From Anthopleura xanthogrammica (taxonomy: Eukaryota > Cnidaria > Anthozoa > Actiniaria > Actiniidae): a stretch of 64,000 nt of DNA. This document shows, piece by piece, positions 1 through 11,870 of this stretch; within the stretch, counting starts at the first letter, position 1; the number at the start of each line of letters is the position of its first letter. Made by a program: the position numbers and the translations under genes. The stretch spans positions 20,801,617 through 20,865,616 of the forward strand of contig OZ025207.1 of NCBI GenBank assembly GCA_964019055.1, written 5' to 3'. A model generated the notes under the pieces. It was not told where the DNA came from, made no database searches, and was given only the letters and a program-made list of their open reading frames with translations.

Positions 1-2213
1 TGGATGAATGGATGAATGGATGAATGGATGAATGGATGAATGGATGAATGGATGAATGGATGAATGGATGAATGGATGAATGGATGAATGGATGAATGGA
101 TGAATGGATGAATGGATGAATGGATGAATGGATGAATGGATGAATGGATGAATGGATGAATGGATGAATGGATGAATGGATGAATGGATGAATGGATGAA
201 TGGATGAATGGATGAATGGATGAATGGATGAATGGATGAATGGATGAATGGATGAATGGATGAATGGATGAATGGATGAATGGATGAATGGATGAATGGA
301 TGAATGGATGAATGGATGAATGGATGAATGGATGAATGGATGAATGGATGAATGGATGAATGGATGAATGGATGAATGGATGAATGGATGAATGGATGAA
401 TGGATGAATGGATGAATGGATGAATGGATGAATGGATGAATGGATGAATGGATGAATGGATGAATGGATGAATGGATGAATGGATGAATGGATGAATGGA
501 TGAATGGATGAATGGATGAATGGATGAATGGATGAATGGATGAATGGATGAATGGATGAATGGATGAATGGATGAATGGATGAATGGATGAATGGATGAA
601 TGGATGAATGGATGAATGGATGAATGGATGAATGGATGAATGGATGAATGGATGAATGGATGAATGGATGAATGGATGAATGGATGAATGGATGAATGGA
701 TGAATGGATGAATGGATGAATGGATGAATGGATGAATGGATGAATGGATGAATGGATGAATGGATGAATGGATGAATGGATGAATGGATGAATGGATGAA
801 TGGATGAATGGATGAATGGATGAATGGATGAATGGATGAATGGATGAATGGATGAATGGATGAATGGATGAATGGATGAATGGATGAATGGATGAATGGA
901 TGAATGGATGAATGGATGAATGGATGAATGGATGAATGGATGAATGGATGAATGGATGAATGGATGAATGGATGAATGGATGAATGGATGAATGGATGAA
1001 TGGATGAATGGATGAATGGATGAATGGATGAATGGATGAATGGATGAATGGATGAATGGATGAATGGATGAATGGATGAATGGATGAATGGATGAATGGA
1101 TGAATGGATGAATGGATGAATGGATGAATGGATGAATGGATGAATGGATGAATGGATGAATGGATGAATGGATGAATGGATGAATGGATGAATGGATGAA
1201 TGGATGAATGGATGAATGGATGAATGGATGAATGGATGAATGGATGAATGGATGAATGGATGAATGGATGAATGGATGAATGGATGAATGGATGAATGGA
1301 TGAATGGATGAATGGATGAATGGATGAATGGATGAATGGATGAATGGATGAATGGATGAATGGATGAATGGATGAATGGATGAATGGATGAATGGATGAA
1401 TGGATGAATGGATGAATGGATGAATGGATGAATGGATGAATGGATGAATGGATGAATGGATGAATGGATGAATGGATGAATGGATGAATGGATGAATGGA
1501 TGAATGGATGAATGGATGAATGGATGAATGGATGAATGGATGAATGGATGAATGGATGAATGGATGAATGGATGGATGGATGGATGGATGGATGGATGAA
1601 TGGATGAATGGATGAATGGATGAATGGATGAATGGATGAATGGATGAATGGATGAATGGATGAATGGATGAATGGATGAATGGATGAATGGATGAATGGA
1701 TGAATGGATGAATGGATGAATGGATGAATGGATGAATGGATGAATGGATGAATGGATGAATGGATGAATGGATGAATGGATGAATGGATGAATGGATGAA
1801 TGGATGAATGGATGAATGGATGAATGGATGAATGGATGAATGGATGAATGGATGAATGGATGAATGGATGAATGGATGAATGGATGAATGGATGAATGGA
1901 TGAATGGATGAATGGATGAATGGATGAATGGATGAATGGATGAATGGATGAATGGATGAATGGATGAATGGATGAATGGATGAATGGATGAATGGATGAA
2001 TGGATGAATGGATGAATGGATGAATGGATGAATGGATGAATGGATGAATGGATGAATGGATGAATGGATGAATGGATGAATGGATGGATGAATGGATGAA
2101 TGGATGAATGGATGAATGGATGAATGGATGAATGGATGAATGGATGAACGGATGAACGGATGAATGGATGAATGGATGAATGGATGAATGGATGAATGGA
2201 TGAATGGATGAAT
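1..2213. repeat. (TGGATGAA)n octamer satellite
   Basis: About 276 head-to-tail copies of the octamer TGGATGAA, almost without substitutions. The exceptions are a slip to the tetramer TGGA/GGAT near 1571-1599, a second short slip near 2083-2093 and two T-to-C changes near 2148-2156. The array runs off the left edge, so its true length is unknown. It abuts the 3' side of the SH2 exons and may lie in that gene's intron or just downstream of it. Confidence 0.97.
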
Positions 2214-2291
2214 GTAATGTTGCTTACCTTTCCTAATTAGAGTTGCACTTAACATCAAATATGTAAACAACATTAAAGAACATTTAACTAC

Positions 2292-3461
2292 CTTGATATG
2301 AAGACTGATCAGTATTTACAGGACACGGATATAATAGAGGACATCGCAGGCCTCTTTTAGGCTGAGAATAGTAGTGCACTATTTCATTAAGAGACCCAAA
2401 TTGCTTCTCACCTTGCATGGTCTAATATAAAAAAAATTGCATTACACATAGGGTAATAGTCACAAATAGTCCACTTCCGAGATATGCTTCAATGATCACT
2501 CACCAAAGGTTACAATACGAAGCTACGTGCTAAATTAAGTTTTCTCCTGCAGCATTAATCATGAAGCCTCACAATGAAACCTTTGTGTGTAAAAAGCGAG
2601 GCATATCACGGAAGTGGGCTATTCAAAGTACATGCTCTTGTTAAGAGTGAATTAACGCTTTTGTAGTTTCTGGAAAGCCTTTGGATTTATAAATCCAAGT
2701 ATATTTGTATAATAAACCAACACGGACGATTATGGGACTCAGAAAATATCTGAGCCCAGATGGGATTCGAACCCACGACCCAATATATTTGTGTCTCTAT
2801 ATTTTGCAAGGAAATATATTTTTTCTTTCACTTACCGGGACATAGAATTTGTTATCTTTTTTTCTGGCTATCCTGTAGTGGTAGACATTATCGTGAAACC
2901 TGATTGTACAAAAGCATTCATTATTAGGAATATTTGTGTGCCCTACTTCTTGTATATCCCTTTTTTCCTTTCCTTTTCCTTTTCTTTTCTTTTTCTTTTT
3001 AAAAACAAAACAAATCGTTAAAATAGTGCAATTCTGGTTATACTTCACCAGTCTGTCATTCGCTTGCATAATTAAATCTTCACACATGAGTGACAATGAG
3101 ACAGACATAGAAGGAACTTTCTAGAATTCAATGAAATTATAATCTAGCAATATACACACACAAAAAGTTGTTACAACGCTCATCAACGTACTCAGTAAAT
3201 TAATACAGTATTTAAAAAAATCCCAAGATTTATCATAGACAACCTTAAAGAGATTTTGATGTCCTCATTTAGCAAATATGAAGGATAAGAATGCTATACG
3301 CTTAAATATCAAGGATATACTTACAGCAAGCCTATAACCCTAGCATTAGCGATGGTCTCGCTATCTCGAATTAAGAATGTACCATCTCTTTCACACTGAA
3401 GCAGCTTTCTCTCTGCCTCCCGGCGGCTTAAGGACTTATGATACCAAACCCGACCAGTCAT
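2292..3461 (-). CDS. SH2-domain protein, partial (three exons)
   Basis: Three minus-strand exons build one SH2 domain: 3325-3461, 2836-2899 and 2292-2421. Donors are GTAAGTAT, GTAAGTG and GTAGTT; acceptors are TTTCAAG, ATCAG and ATATTAG. Phases agree at both joins (two bases plus one, then 0/0). The first exon has [16 protein letters not shown] and the FLVR-type phosphotyrosine pocket as GTFLIRDSE; the second has DNVYHYRI with the beta-D histidine; the third has [17 protein letters not shown] and LLYP. SH2 domains bind phosphotyrosine in cytoplasmic signalling. The spacing resembles Abl/Src/Tec-type kinases or adaptors, but no kinase, SH3 or start exon is visible, so the family is open. The 3461 exon begins with an in-frame ATG right after the acceptor, but this need not be the start. 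The last exon ends in phase 1, so more coding sequence should follow beyond the satellite or off the window. Confidence 0.85.
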
Positions 3462-5204
3462 CTTGAAAGCAAATAACGAATGAAGTTGGAACTTGGTTAA
3501 AGTAATAGTATAAACTTCTGCCTGACATTTTGGAAGCGAACGTTTGGTCTTACCTATAATTTTGTTTGTGTCCAAATTTAACTCCTTTCATGAAATTAAT
3601 TTTACGGTCGTGATACGCATTTTTTAGATTGTTCTATACGGATTTTTCTGGGAAAATGTAAATAGTGCATTTTAAGCATTTTAACTTAACGCAACACTAA
3701 CCTCTCGATCGATACACCGCTGACCGATATTTTTGCCTAAACTTGAAACCAAATTATTCCTTTTCTTGTTTTTGTTGTTCAAATTTCACCACAGGAAGCC
3801 TAAGCAATATATCTGTTCACGAATTACAAAAAATGTATGGGAGATTATACATGGGAAGTCCCATTAGTTATTAGCGATGACCATTAAGAAGCTATTATTT
3901 TGTGAAGGAAATAGTTGGAACTTGGTCCCAGTCTCCATACACTGGCCCCTCCTTTGACCGCTGCGCTTTTGTTTGGCGTCTTGAGTACAGTCTCTCGCGA
4001 TCAATGCAATGAAACTAAGGTGGCCACGTGACTCTGGTAACCACTGACAACAACAACAACATTAACATAATACCGTCACTCTCATTAATGTTGTCCACCA
4101 AAAAAGACAGTTTAGACCAAAAGAAATGTCACGTGATACCTAATACACTCGCTCTAAATGCTCGATACCAGCAATCATTGTATAAGTAGAGTTAATAATT
4201 ATTGTTCTCTGTTCATTGTACTTATTATAGAGTTTGAAACCAGAATTTATATCGTTTAAAACAAATAAACAAATCATCACGTGATACTTCTTTTGGTCTT
4301 TTTTTCACAGGACAACCTTTTTGACAATGACTGTACATTGAAAAGAAAATTTCAAAGATTCTCGAATTGATCGGAAGATCTAGTGAAAAGAAATATGATG
4401 GATCATCTGCTATTTTAGATTTTTCCCCCGTGCTTCAACAGACTGCTAGTCATAACTAGTGTGAGAATGGAGCTCTCTAAATCAGTCGTTGCAATAATCG
4501 AAAGCGTTCAATATCGTATCAAGATGATGAAGAATGGTATAGACACCCATTGTCCTTCCCCCTCATCGCGGTCCTTCCCTCCTTCCCTTATAGGTTGCCA
4601 AGTGCGAGCATCGAGTCAAGTATCGTTTTTACTCAATTAAGCGCCGCGGCGCTCTTTAAATTTCATTCGGGGGCAGCGCTTATTTGAGGGCGGCGCTTTG
4701 GATATTTTGCTCTCATATGCAGTGCTTAATCTAGTGCGGTGCTTAATCGGGGGCGGCGCTTAAACGAGTTAATACGGTATGTGGCCAAATATCGATTCAA
4801 ACATCAGTTAGTGCGACCCGAAGGACGGCACATTTTTACTCTATGGTAACCAATCAGAAACAAGCTATGCAGCTTTTTGCACGTGAAATGTATTAAAGAC
4901 CAAATCACGAAGCAGAAACATTACAAAGCTCAAAAAGCATATGGTAATTTATTTTACTAGCTATAAAACAAGAAAATTCGAATTCTGAGTTTGCATTTTA
5001 GTTGAACAAGGTTTGAATTGAATAAAGCTATTTTTAGCCGTCTTCGGTGCACAACATTTTCACCTTTGCCTTGTAAAATGCGCCATGGGTATCCTGTGGT
5101 TTTGACCTTAGTGACCAGGCGCCACGTAGCCCAAAACAAGATGTGTTTGCAAAGTTAAAATTATTTTATATTTTTCCTCCTTTTCCCCCCCTATTTCCAT
5201 GTAA
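3462..5204. other. No gene recognised; GGCGGCGCTTA repeat motif
   Basis: No further SH2 exon could be supported here. Positions 4640-4770 carry several copies of a GGGGGCGGCGCTTA-like motif (including GCGCCGCGGCGC), which stands out by GC content and looks like a dispersed repeat. The interval should contain the 5' flank of the TRIQK-like gene and perhaps upstream exons of the SH2 gene. Confidence 0.4.
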
Positions 5205-7239
5205 ATGGCGAGAAAAGAAGTCCAAGGAAAGTCCGAGATAGAAAAATACAGAAAGAACCTAGGTAAGAAAAAGAAACGTCTTATTTCTTAGGTACATTTG
5301 ACCAAGTTTTTTTCGAACGCTTCAAAAACAACTGTTTTGAAAGTTGGTAACATTTTAGTTGGTTCGTGTTTTCTTTTCTTTAGAAAATAATATTTAATTA
5401 TTGTTAAAGGTTATAATACAGTCTTTCAGACTCCATGTAAACTATTTCTTAGTCATACATACTTGTTATAAGGATGGTCATTATTTGGAGTGATAGAGAG
5501 CTGGTGCGAAATGACAGAATAAATTGAATTATTAATGCATACTTGTAAGTTGTATAGGGTTTTTTCCCACACCATAGAAAATACAGCCAATCAGAAAGCA
5601 GGAAAGCCATTGTATATTCTTCGGTATTTCACTCTTCCTTCACAACATATGCACTGCGCATTGAATCTACGCATTTGTATTTTCTATATGGTGTGGGATA
5701 AAATGGTTATACGATGGTTTCTCGAGGCATACCGTGGATATCGCCTAAAGGCTCATGTATATACTAGAAACCACAAGTGACTCGTGGGATATTCCTCGGT
5801 ATGCCACTCGAAGCCATTGTATAACTAGTATATATAACCTTTACATTTGTTGATGTTTGTCCCTGCATAAAAAAATGGTGACTCTATAGATTTGCACCAG
5901 CGCATGTAATTTCATCTACTAGATAACTCAAGACTGTTCTCTTTCTCAGAAAGCAGCTTCCCCCCTCCCCCCCACCCATTGAGAGTGGGTTTTTTGTTGG
6001 GATGAACTTGTGGTTTACAGATTGAATTATTGCATGCTGTTTAGCCTTAAATATATATTGTTTTTTTTAAAGGAAAACATGAATTTAGTGGAAGAAGTAA
6101 AAGAAATACTTTGAAGTCCAAGGAGAAAGCTCAAGCAAGGAAGTCATCACATCTCTTGCAAGTATGAAAGTTGATACTATAGTATTAGTTGGACTTATTT
6201 ACTATATACTAGTAATATCATAGCTGGTTTGAGTGACATACCATGTATACATTTTCTAGACAGTACAATTAACCACCCAAGCCTTGAGTATACATACATG
6301 CATGCACAAATTCAATACTGAAAATACAAATGACAAATGAAATACTTCATATTGTTATATATATATATATATACAAACTGTCAAAGCCCATTTTTCTCAT
6401 ATTCTGATTGGGCGAGAGTTTGTCAAAAGACAGGAACAAGTTTAGATGTTTCCCTGGCAACGGCTTAACAGTGGGCAGCAATATGTTGTTGACCGGTAAT
6501 AACAAAACCAGAAGTGATTCCACCAGAAATGTTTTTCTAAGTTTTAAAGTCAAATAATAAAAATTTCGAATTTTTTTGTTTTCTTTGACAGTTGGTATAT
6601 ACAGCTGTATAACAAAACCATTATTGACTTGAACCTTGGGAAAGCAGTGTTATTTGTGGTCCCGAGATGACGATGTTTCCTGAGGTATAGCCGAGGGAAA
6701 CATGGCCATCAAGGGACCACAAAACACAGTGTTTCCCTCACTCCCAGTCAATAAGTGTTAAGTGCACGAGAAAGCACTGTATGACTAATTTATCCCAAAC
6801 CATTGAAAATACATAGATCTAGATGTATACATATAGTCAAGGAATTCAATAAATTACTGCAATAGGCCTTTAACTATTTCTTAATATTTATGCATGACGT
6901 CCTTAGCCTCATGTTCATACAGCTCATTAAATATTACAGCGAGACATGCAAAGGTAAATTTGTATGATCAGCTTTAATAATGTAATATTGCATACTTCGC
7001 TGCATAGTGCTTTTTGCTGCCAAAACGACTCAGCTTTTACTAGCCTTATTTTATAATAAAACCACCCAGCTTTGCATTTATTGTATAATGATGATGTACA
7101 TGCAGTATTAACTGATTAAGTCAAGTTACTGATTTATCTCTTTCAGACTGCTATTTTATATTTGGCCTTTGTTCTTACTGTGTTGGTAGCCCTCTATTGC
7201 CTTTTCTTCATTTTGTATGATGTCAATAAGTCTAAATAA
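5205..7239 (+). CDS. TRIQK: TRIQK-like small membrane protein
   Basis: Three exons, 5205-5262, 6073-6161 and 7147-7239, join in phase (G+GA, then 0/0) to give 79 residues. Donors are GTAAGA and GTATGA; acceptors are TTTTAAAG and CTTTCAG. The N-terminal half is hydrophilic and basic (MARKEVQGKSEIEKYRKNLG, then many K/R and QARK). It is followed by one transmembrane helix of about 22 residues (LYLAFVLTVLVALYCLFFIL) and a short tail ending NKSK. Vertebrate TRIQK (triple QxxK/R motif protein, 86 residues, ER-membrane associated) has the same length, the same YRK-x-x-GK start and a single C-terminal helix, so I call it a homologue. Only some QxxK/R motifs are kept. TRIQK function is poorly known. 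An ATG at 5199 is followed at once by TAA, so 5205 is the start. The same transcript may continue through a 3'UTR intron at 7317-8588. Confidence 0.75.
5562..5830. repeat. Foldback (MITE-like) in TRIQK intron 1
   Basis: Two nested inverted repeats. TTTCCCACACCATAGAAAAT at about 5564-5583 pairs with the copy at about 5679-5701. The segment 5704-5733 (GGTTATACGATGG through GGCATACCG) pairs with 5798-5828. It looks like one or two non-autonomous palindromic DNA elements; target duplications are not clear. Confidence 0.6.
6352..6613. repeat. Foldback element in TRIQK intron 2
   Basis: Terminal inverted repeats of about 30 bp flank a 262-bp segment: an AT-rich end followed by CAAACTGTCAAAG at the left, and CTTTGACAGTTGG followed by an AT-rich end at the right. 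It is a small non-autonomous DNA element (MITE-like) with no coding capacity. Confidence 0.6.
6622..6762. repeat. Foldback element in TRIQK intron 2
   Basis: Long imperfect hairpin directly after the previous element. The arm 6622-6680 (ATTGACTTG, GTGGTCCCGAGATG, GTTTCC) pairs with 6697-6762 (GGAAACATGG, AAGGGACCAC, CAGTCAATAAG). Non-coding. Confidence 0.65.
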
Positions 7240-8668
7240 TCTGTTTAAAACATCAACAAACAAACAAATGCAAGAAATTACTGGTATCCCCTGTGGAGAT
7301 GCACACAAACTTTATGGTAAGTTTAGAATGTAATTTTGCTTAAACAGGGCATCCATCGGTCTGCCAGTGTTTCATATGATATGTCTTAATTCCCAGGCTA
7401 CATACATGTAAATAATTTACATGTATGTAGCCTGGGAATTAAGACATATTGTATGAAAAGACACCTGTGCTTAGTTCTGTTTCATATGCTGGCCATCATG
7501 GTCAGTAAAAAATTCTAGAAGATATTGCAAGGTTTATAAGCTCTGGTCTCAAACTGTCAAAATGAGAGTTCAATTTAATTAATGATTTGCCAGTAGAAAA
7601 TGAATGAATGGGCAGTTCAATTTTTTGCAAGTTGACTAATTCTTCATTGTATTATTAGTATACTTTCTTACACAAAGTCATATTGTTTTGTTTTTGCAAT
7701 TCCAAACCACAATCATTATGGATTTCCATGCTAGTTAGTTTGAAAATTAATTTCCAACCCCATAGTGAAGGAGTGAGAAGTTGCGCTCTTCTTAAGATAA
7801 AAAATTTTTAAAATTTTTTGAAACAATAAAGAATATGATTAATATTCAGTATTCAAGCTCTAATGCTTTAAAGCAGCCATTACTAACAGAATGCACCTCA
7901 TGTAAACTCTATTCCTCATAACCTTTTGCCTTAATCTGTATTAAATTAGATTATTTTAATTTATAGAACTACAGTAGCAGTTCTGCAAAGCTTAATTTCT
8001 ATTAATTGCAACTAATTAATTGCAACTTAATATGCAATTAATTGCATAAATAGAGTACCACCAGCTAGTAGGGGGATACAACATTGATTATGGGGAGGGG
8101 CTTTATAGTATCTGGGAATAATTTTCCATTTTCAAATTTTGCAGACATTTCCATGAGAACTGAGAGAAAGCATTGAGGGCCTCATTATTTTATTTACCCA
8201 TTGACTGCAATGATGGACGGACAGACTGTCTGTATGACTGACCGACCGTAAAAGTCTGCAGGGGTCTCGATGGAGAGCTGCAGTTCACTAGTACTCTGAC
8301 ATACTGTCTGTCTTTCTTTTGATTGACTGACTGATTGTCTGTCTGTCTGACTAACTAAATAAATAAATGCTTAAATGGATGGAAAAGATCCTAGATAACA
8401 AGATAAAGAGTGAAATACTTCTCTGTTAAATATTATTCTAAAATTTCACAAAAAATAACACAAACTTTAATCAGGGAGTACATACCTCTGAATATTAAGA
8501 AATAATTATCCTTATATCTTGACCATTCATAACTCTTAACAATAATATCATAATTAATTAATGTGATTTTATCTTTTTTCTAAATCAGATTTGTTGGAAG
8601 ATAAACCCAGAAAAAATGGATTAAGCACTTCACTTGTAGATAGACTACAAACTGAGAAAGTATATTAA
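7220..8668 (+). other. Possible downstream spliced small ORF
   Basis: After the TRIQK stop, the exon appears to run on to a strong donor (TTATG|GTAAGTTT at 7316/7317) and to splice to an acceptor behind a pyrimidine tract (TTTTTTCTAAATCAG|AT, 8588/8589). A second reading frame, +1 to TRIQK, opens at ATG 7217/7220 (inner ATG 7268), crosses this intron in phase (G+AT) and stops at TAA 8666-8668. This gives about 42 residues from the inner ATG, including GDAHKLYDLLEDKPRKNG. I do not recognise the peptide. It may be no more than 3'UTR sequence; the intron itself is better supported than the ORF. Confidence 0.3.
7381..7447. repeat. Perfect 33-bp inverted repeat hairpin
   Basis: A 33-nt arm beginning ATGTCTTAATTCCCAGGCTA is followed by a single A and then by its exact reverse complement. 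The hairpin lies inside the predicted 3'UTR intron of the TRIQK-like gene. It is too perfect for an old element. Confidence 0.9.
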
Positions 8669-9312
8669 CTTTTTGAGCTATTAACCACATTTATAAAGAG
8701 ACATAACAGAAATTAATAGTACTAGACAGATATTAATGGTTATGTTCCACTTTTTGGAATATTACCAAAACTTTCAGAAATTTTGAATACAATAATTTAT
8801 GACAAAAATTTATTATATAAAAAAATTCATAAAATTTTGATTAAATCATATTTATAACAATTGTGCTTCAAGATATATAGTCTATAAATGTAATATTTAT
8901 TGTGTACTTTCCTTTCCTCTGTGGTTTATAACTGTTTTTTATGTTTGTATACATGTGTTTTTATGATCATTCTTGACTTAATTCATGTTATGTGAGTTTG
9001 TTTGATGTGGTTCTCTCCTTTGCCATAAGGGTTTTTCTACAGGCTTTTTGGTTTTCCTTTCTAAATAAAAATCAACATGTATATTTTTTGTTGGAAATTT
9101 GGTACCTCCATGAGGGTTTTGTTCGCAGTTTGCTTCATCCTCATAATTTTGTGTATTTTAGTCTTTCTTTGGTTGTATAACTAGAGCAGCTTTCCTGCTT
9201 ATTTAACTAGTGGAAAATATATTATACTGACTTAGAGGCCTTGCAACCCATACACAGTACGACACGGTACACTAGTCACCAACTCTTCCCCCTTGGTAAT
9301 TTCAACACAAGG
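8669..9312. other. AT-rich DNA, no gene seen
   Basis: Low-complexity AT-rich sequence. An AATAAA at about 9064 could serve as a polyadenylation signal for the plus-strand transcript upstream, but nothing else supports this. Confidence 0.3.
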
Positions 9313-9975
9313 ATAAGCCATACTAACCCCTTCCCCCTGGGTAATGCAACATGATGATAGCCATACTAACCCCTTCCCCCTCAGTAATGCAACATGATGA
9401 TAGCCATACTAACCCCTTCCCCCTCAGTAATGCAACATGATGATAGCCATACTAACCCCTTCCCCTTCAGTAATGCAACATGATGATAGCCATACTAACC
9501 CCTTCCCCCTCAGTAATGCAACATGATGATAGCCATACTAACCCCTTCCCCCTGGGTAATGCAACATGATGATAGCCATACTAACCCCTTCCCCCTCAGT
9601 AATGCAACATGATGATAGCCATACTAACCCCTTCCCCCTCAGTAATGCAACATGATGATAGCCATACTAACCCCTTCCCCCTCAGTAATGCAACATGATG
9701 ATAGCCATACTAACCCCTTCCCCTTCAGTAATGCAACATGATGATAGCCATACTAACCCCTTCCCCCTGGGTAATGCAACATGATGATAGCCATACTAAC
9801 CCCTTCCCCTTCAGTAATGCAACATGATGATAGCCACAATAACCCCTCCCCCCTCAGTAATGCAACATGATGATAGCCACAATAACCCCTCCCCCCTGGT
9901 AAATGCAACATGACGATAGCCACACTAACCCCTTCCCCCTCAGTAATGCAACATGATGATAGCCACACTGACATG
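9313..9975. repeat. 43-bp minisatellite
   Basis: About 15 tandem copies of a 43-bp unit containing ACCCCTTCCCCC and GCAACATGATGATAGCC, with small variants (CTCAG, CTGGG or TTCAG). It is followed by three copies of GGGGGTAA and a C-run at 10060-10078. The strands differ strongly in C versus G content. Confidence 0.92.
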
Positions 9976-10559
9976 TTAGCCACACTAAGGGGGTAAGGGG
10001 GTAAGGGGGTAAGTGACATGGCTTTAGTTCAAAACAACCTATCTTGGCCCCTCCCCCTCCCCCCCCCCCCCCCCCCAACCCCTGCAAAGCTACACGGTAC
10101 AGCAAAACAGCAAAAGCACTTTTTTTCATTTCTGTCCTGAAGGTGGGGGATAAGAAATGTAATCGACATTAAAAACGACTATGAACGCGGGAGACTATAA
10201 GAAACAGTATAAATCTATTTCCTGTTGAACATAATCCACTTCTACCCCATGGATGCAGACAGATTGATCTTTTAAAGGCTGCTTTATTGGATTTCGATAA
10301 ATACAAAGTAACCGCTAGTAGTTCATTTGTTTGCGCTGTCTTTTTGATCTTTCCGGCTCTCTCTTCTCTTCTCATATTCTCATCATAGGATCAATATCTC
10401 CCACAGGTGTTCAGAAGTCAATAACGTTTTACATTCAAGAGATTGTACTATACTATCACAAGGTACACTCTTTATTAGCAGACAGGTAGTTAAGTCAAAG
10501 CCTAACAAACTAAATTCCAATTCGACTATCTGTGTACTGACTTTCGGATCAGCCCAGAA

Positions 10560-10990
10560 GTTCTTTTAGGGTTCGATCTGTGCGTTTGCCGTGCACTAAA
10601 TTAGATCCGCCCAGAGGTTGTTTCAGGGTTCGATCTGTGCGTTTGCCGTGCACTAAATTAGATCCGCCCAGAGGTTGTTTCAGGGTTCGATCTGTGCGTT
10701 TGCCGTGCACTAAATTAGATCCGCCCAGAGGTTGTTTCAGGGTTCGATCTGTGCGTTTGCCGTGCACTAAATTAGATCCGCCCAGAGGTTGTATCAGGGT
10801 TTGATTTGTCTGAGTTGGCCGTGCCCGGACTTAGATCAAGCAAGAAGTTGTTTCAGGGTTCGATCTGTGAGTTAGCCATGCCCTGACATTGATCAGACCA
10901 GAGATATCCCCAGAGGTTGCTTCAGGGTTCGATCTGTGTGTAAGCCGTATCTTGACTTTGATCAGCCCAGAAGTTCTTCCAGGGTATTGA
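10560..10990. repeat. 57-bp minisatellite
   Basis: Four nearly identical 57-bp units (CAGGGTTCGATCTGTGCG, GCACTAAATTAGATCCGCCC), then about three diverged units out to 10990. As 57 is a multiple of 3 and the unit lacks stops, the array reads open on both strands. These ORFs are a by-product of the repeat, not evidence of a gene. Confidence 0.93.
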
Positions 10991-11337
10991 TGAAAGACTT
11001 AAATGTTTTTTTTTTTGGAAGTTTCAGAAGAAATAATCCAATACTTTTTAATTTCCTATTCGCGAAACACGGCCACAACGCAGGAAACTCTTCATCCTTA
11101 TATCCTATTTTTTTTCTGATTAAAAAAAGAAATATGATTCGAATCGTTATTGAATATTTTTGTCAAAAAAATTCATATTAGTTATTTAGCAGATTGAGTT
11201 GAACCAGCTATTATGGAGCCAGGCGTGGCGTAGGGATACTAATTATGTTGTACGAAGAGCAAGATGGCTGTAATTCGATCTCACATATTCTTTCGCTTTA
11301 TCTTTGATCCTTACATCTTCGAGCTGAAATATATAAA

Positions 11338-11470
11338 GGTTATTTACCTGCCATGAGGCCCGGATAGGGAAAAGCTGTGCCCGAGGTCTTGGATATTTAA
11401 GGACTGAGGCCATTAGGCCGGGGCACCGTTTTTCCTTATCCAGGCCAACATTAGGACCGACGGCAAATAA
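11338..11470. repeat. Foldback element
   Basis: Imperfect inverted repeat: GGTTATTTACCTGCC and GGCCCGGATAGGGAAAA at the left pair with TTTTTCCTTATCCAGGCC and GACGGCAAATAAC at the right. A G-run follows at 11507-11529. No gene is supported in the flanking 11.0-11.8 kb. Confidence 0.6.
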
Positions 11471-11870
11471 CTTTTTTTTCCATTTACTACGGACCATCGT
11501 TTGGGTCCGGGGAGGGGGGGGGGGGGGGGAGTCTTGTTAAAGACAGGAAAAAGCGCTTTCGATCAATGTGTATTGTCGTGCCGTTATATTGCTTCTCAAT
11601 CCCACTTGAAGAGACGTTACATAATATACACACGATGAAACTGAAGGCCATTCGTATGTCTTTAATAATGAATTCTCATTACATTTTAAAATACTCTTAA
11701 ATATGACTTTACAAACTTAAATAATACGAAATGCTGCTCAATTTAGCTTTTAGTTTACCATAACAAGACAATATTAATATTTGATATTTGCTGAAATAGT
11801 GGCACAAATTTGGGCACTTTCACTTATTTCTTTGATGAATAAATTAGCAATATTACAACTGTTTTAACTA

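Noticed and set aside
2738..2782. tRNA-like segment (minus strand GGGTTCGAATCCC)
   Set aside because: Only a B-box-like T arm is present; no acceptor or anticodon arms and no A box at the right distance. It may be a SINE scrap inside the SH2 intron.
9313..9975. Possible CRISPR-like array
   Set aside because: Units are contiguous with no unique spacers, and the context is eukaryotic; it is a minisatellite. The same holds for 23225-23848.
10549..10804. Repeat ORFs on both strands at the 57-bp minisatellite
   Set aside because: Open only because the unit length is a multiple of 3; no start context, splice sites or conserved domain.
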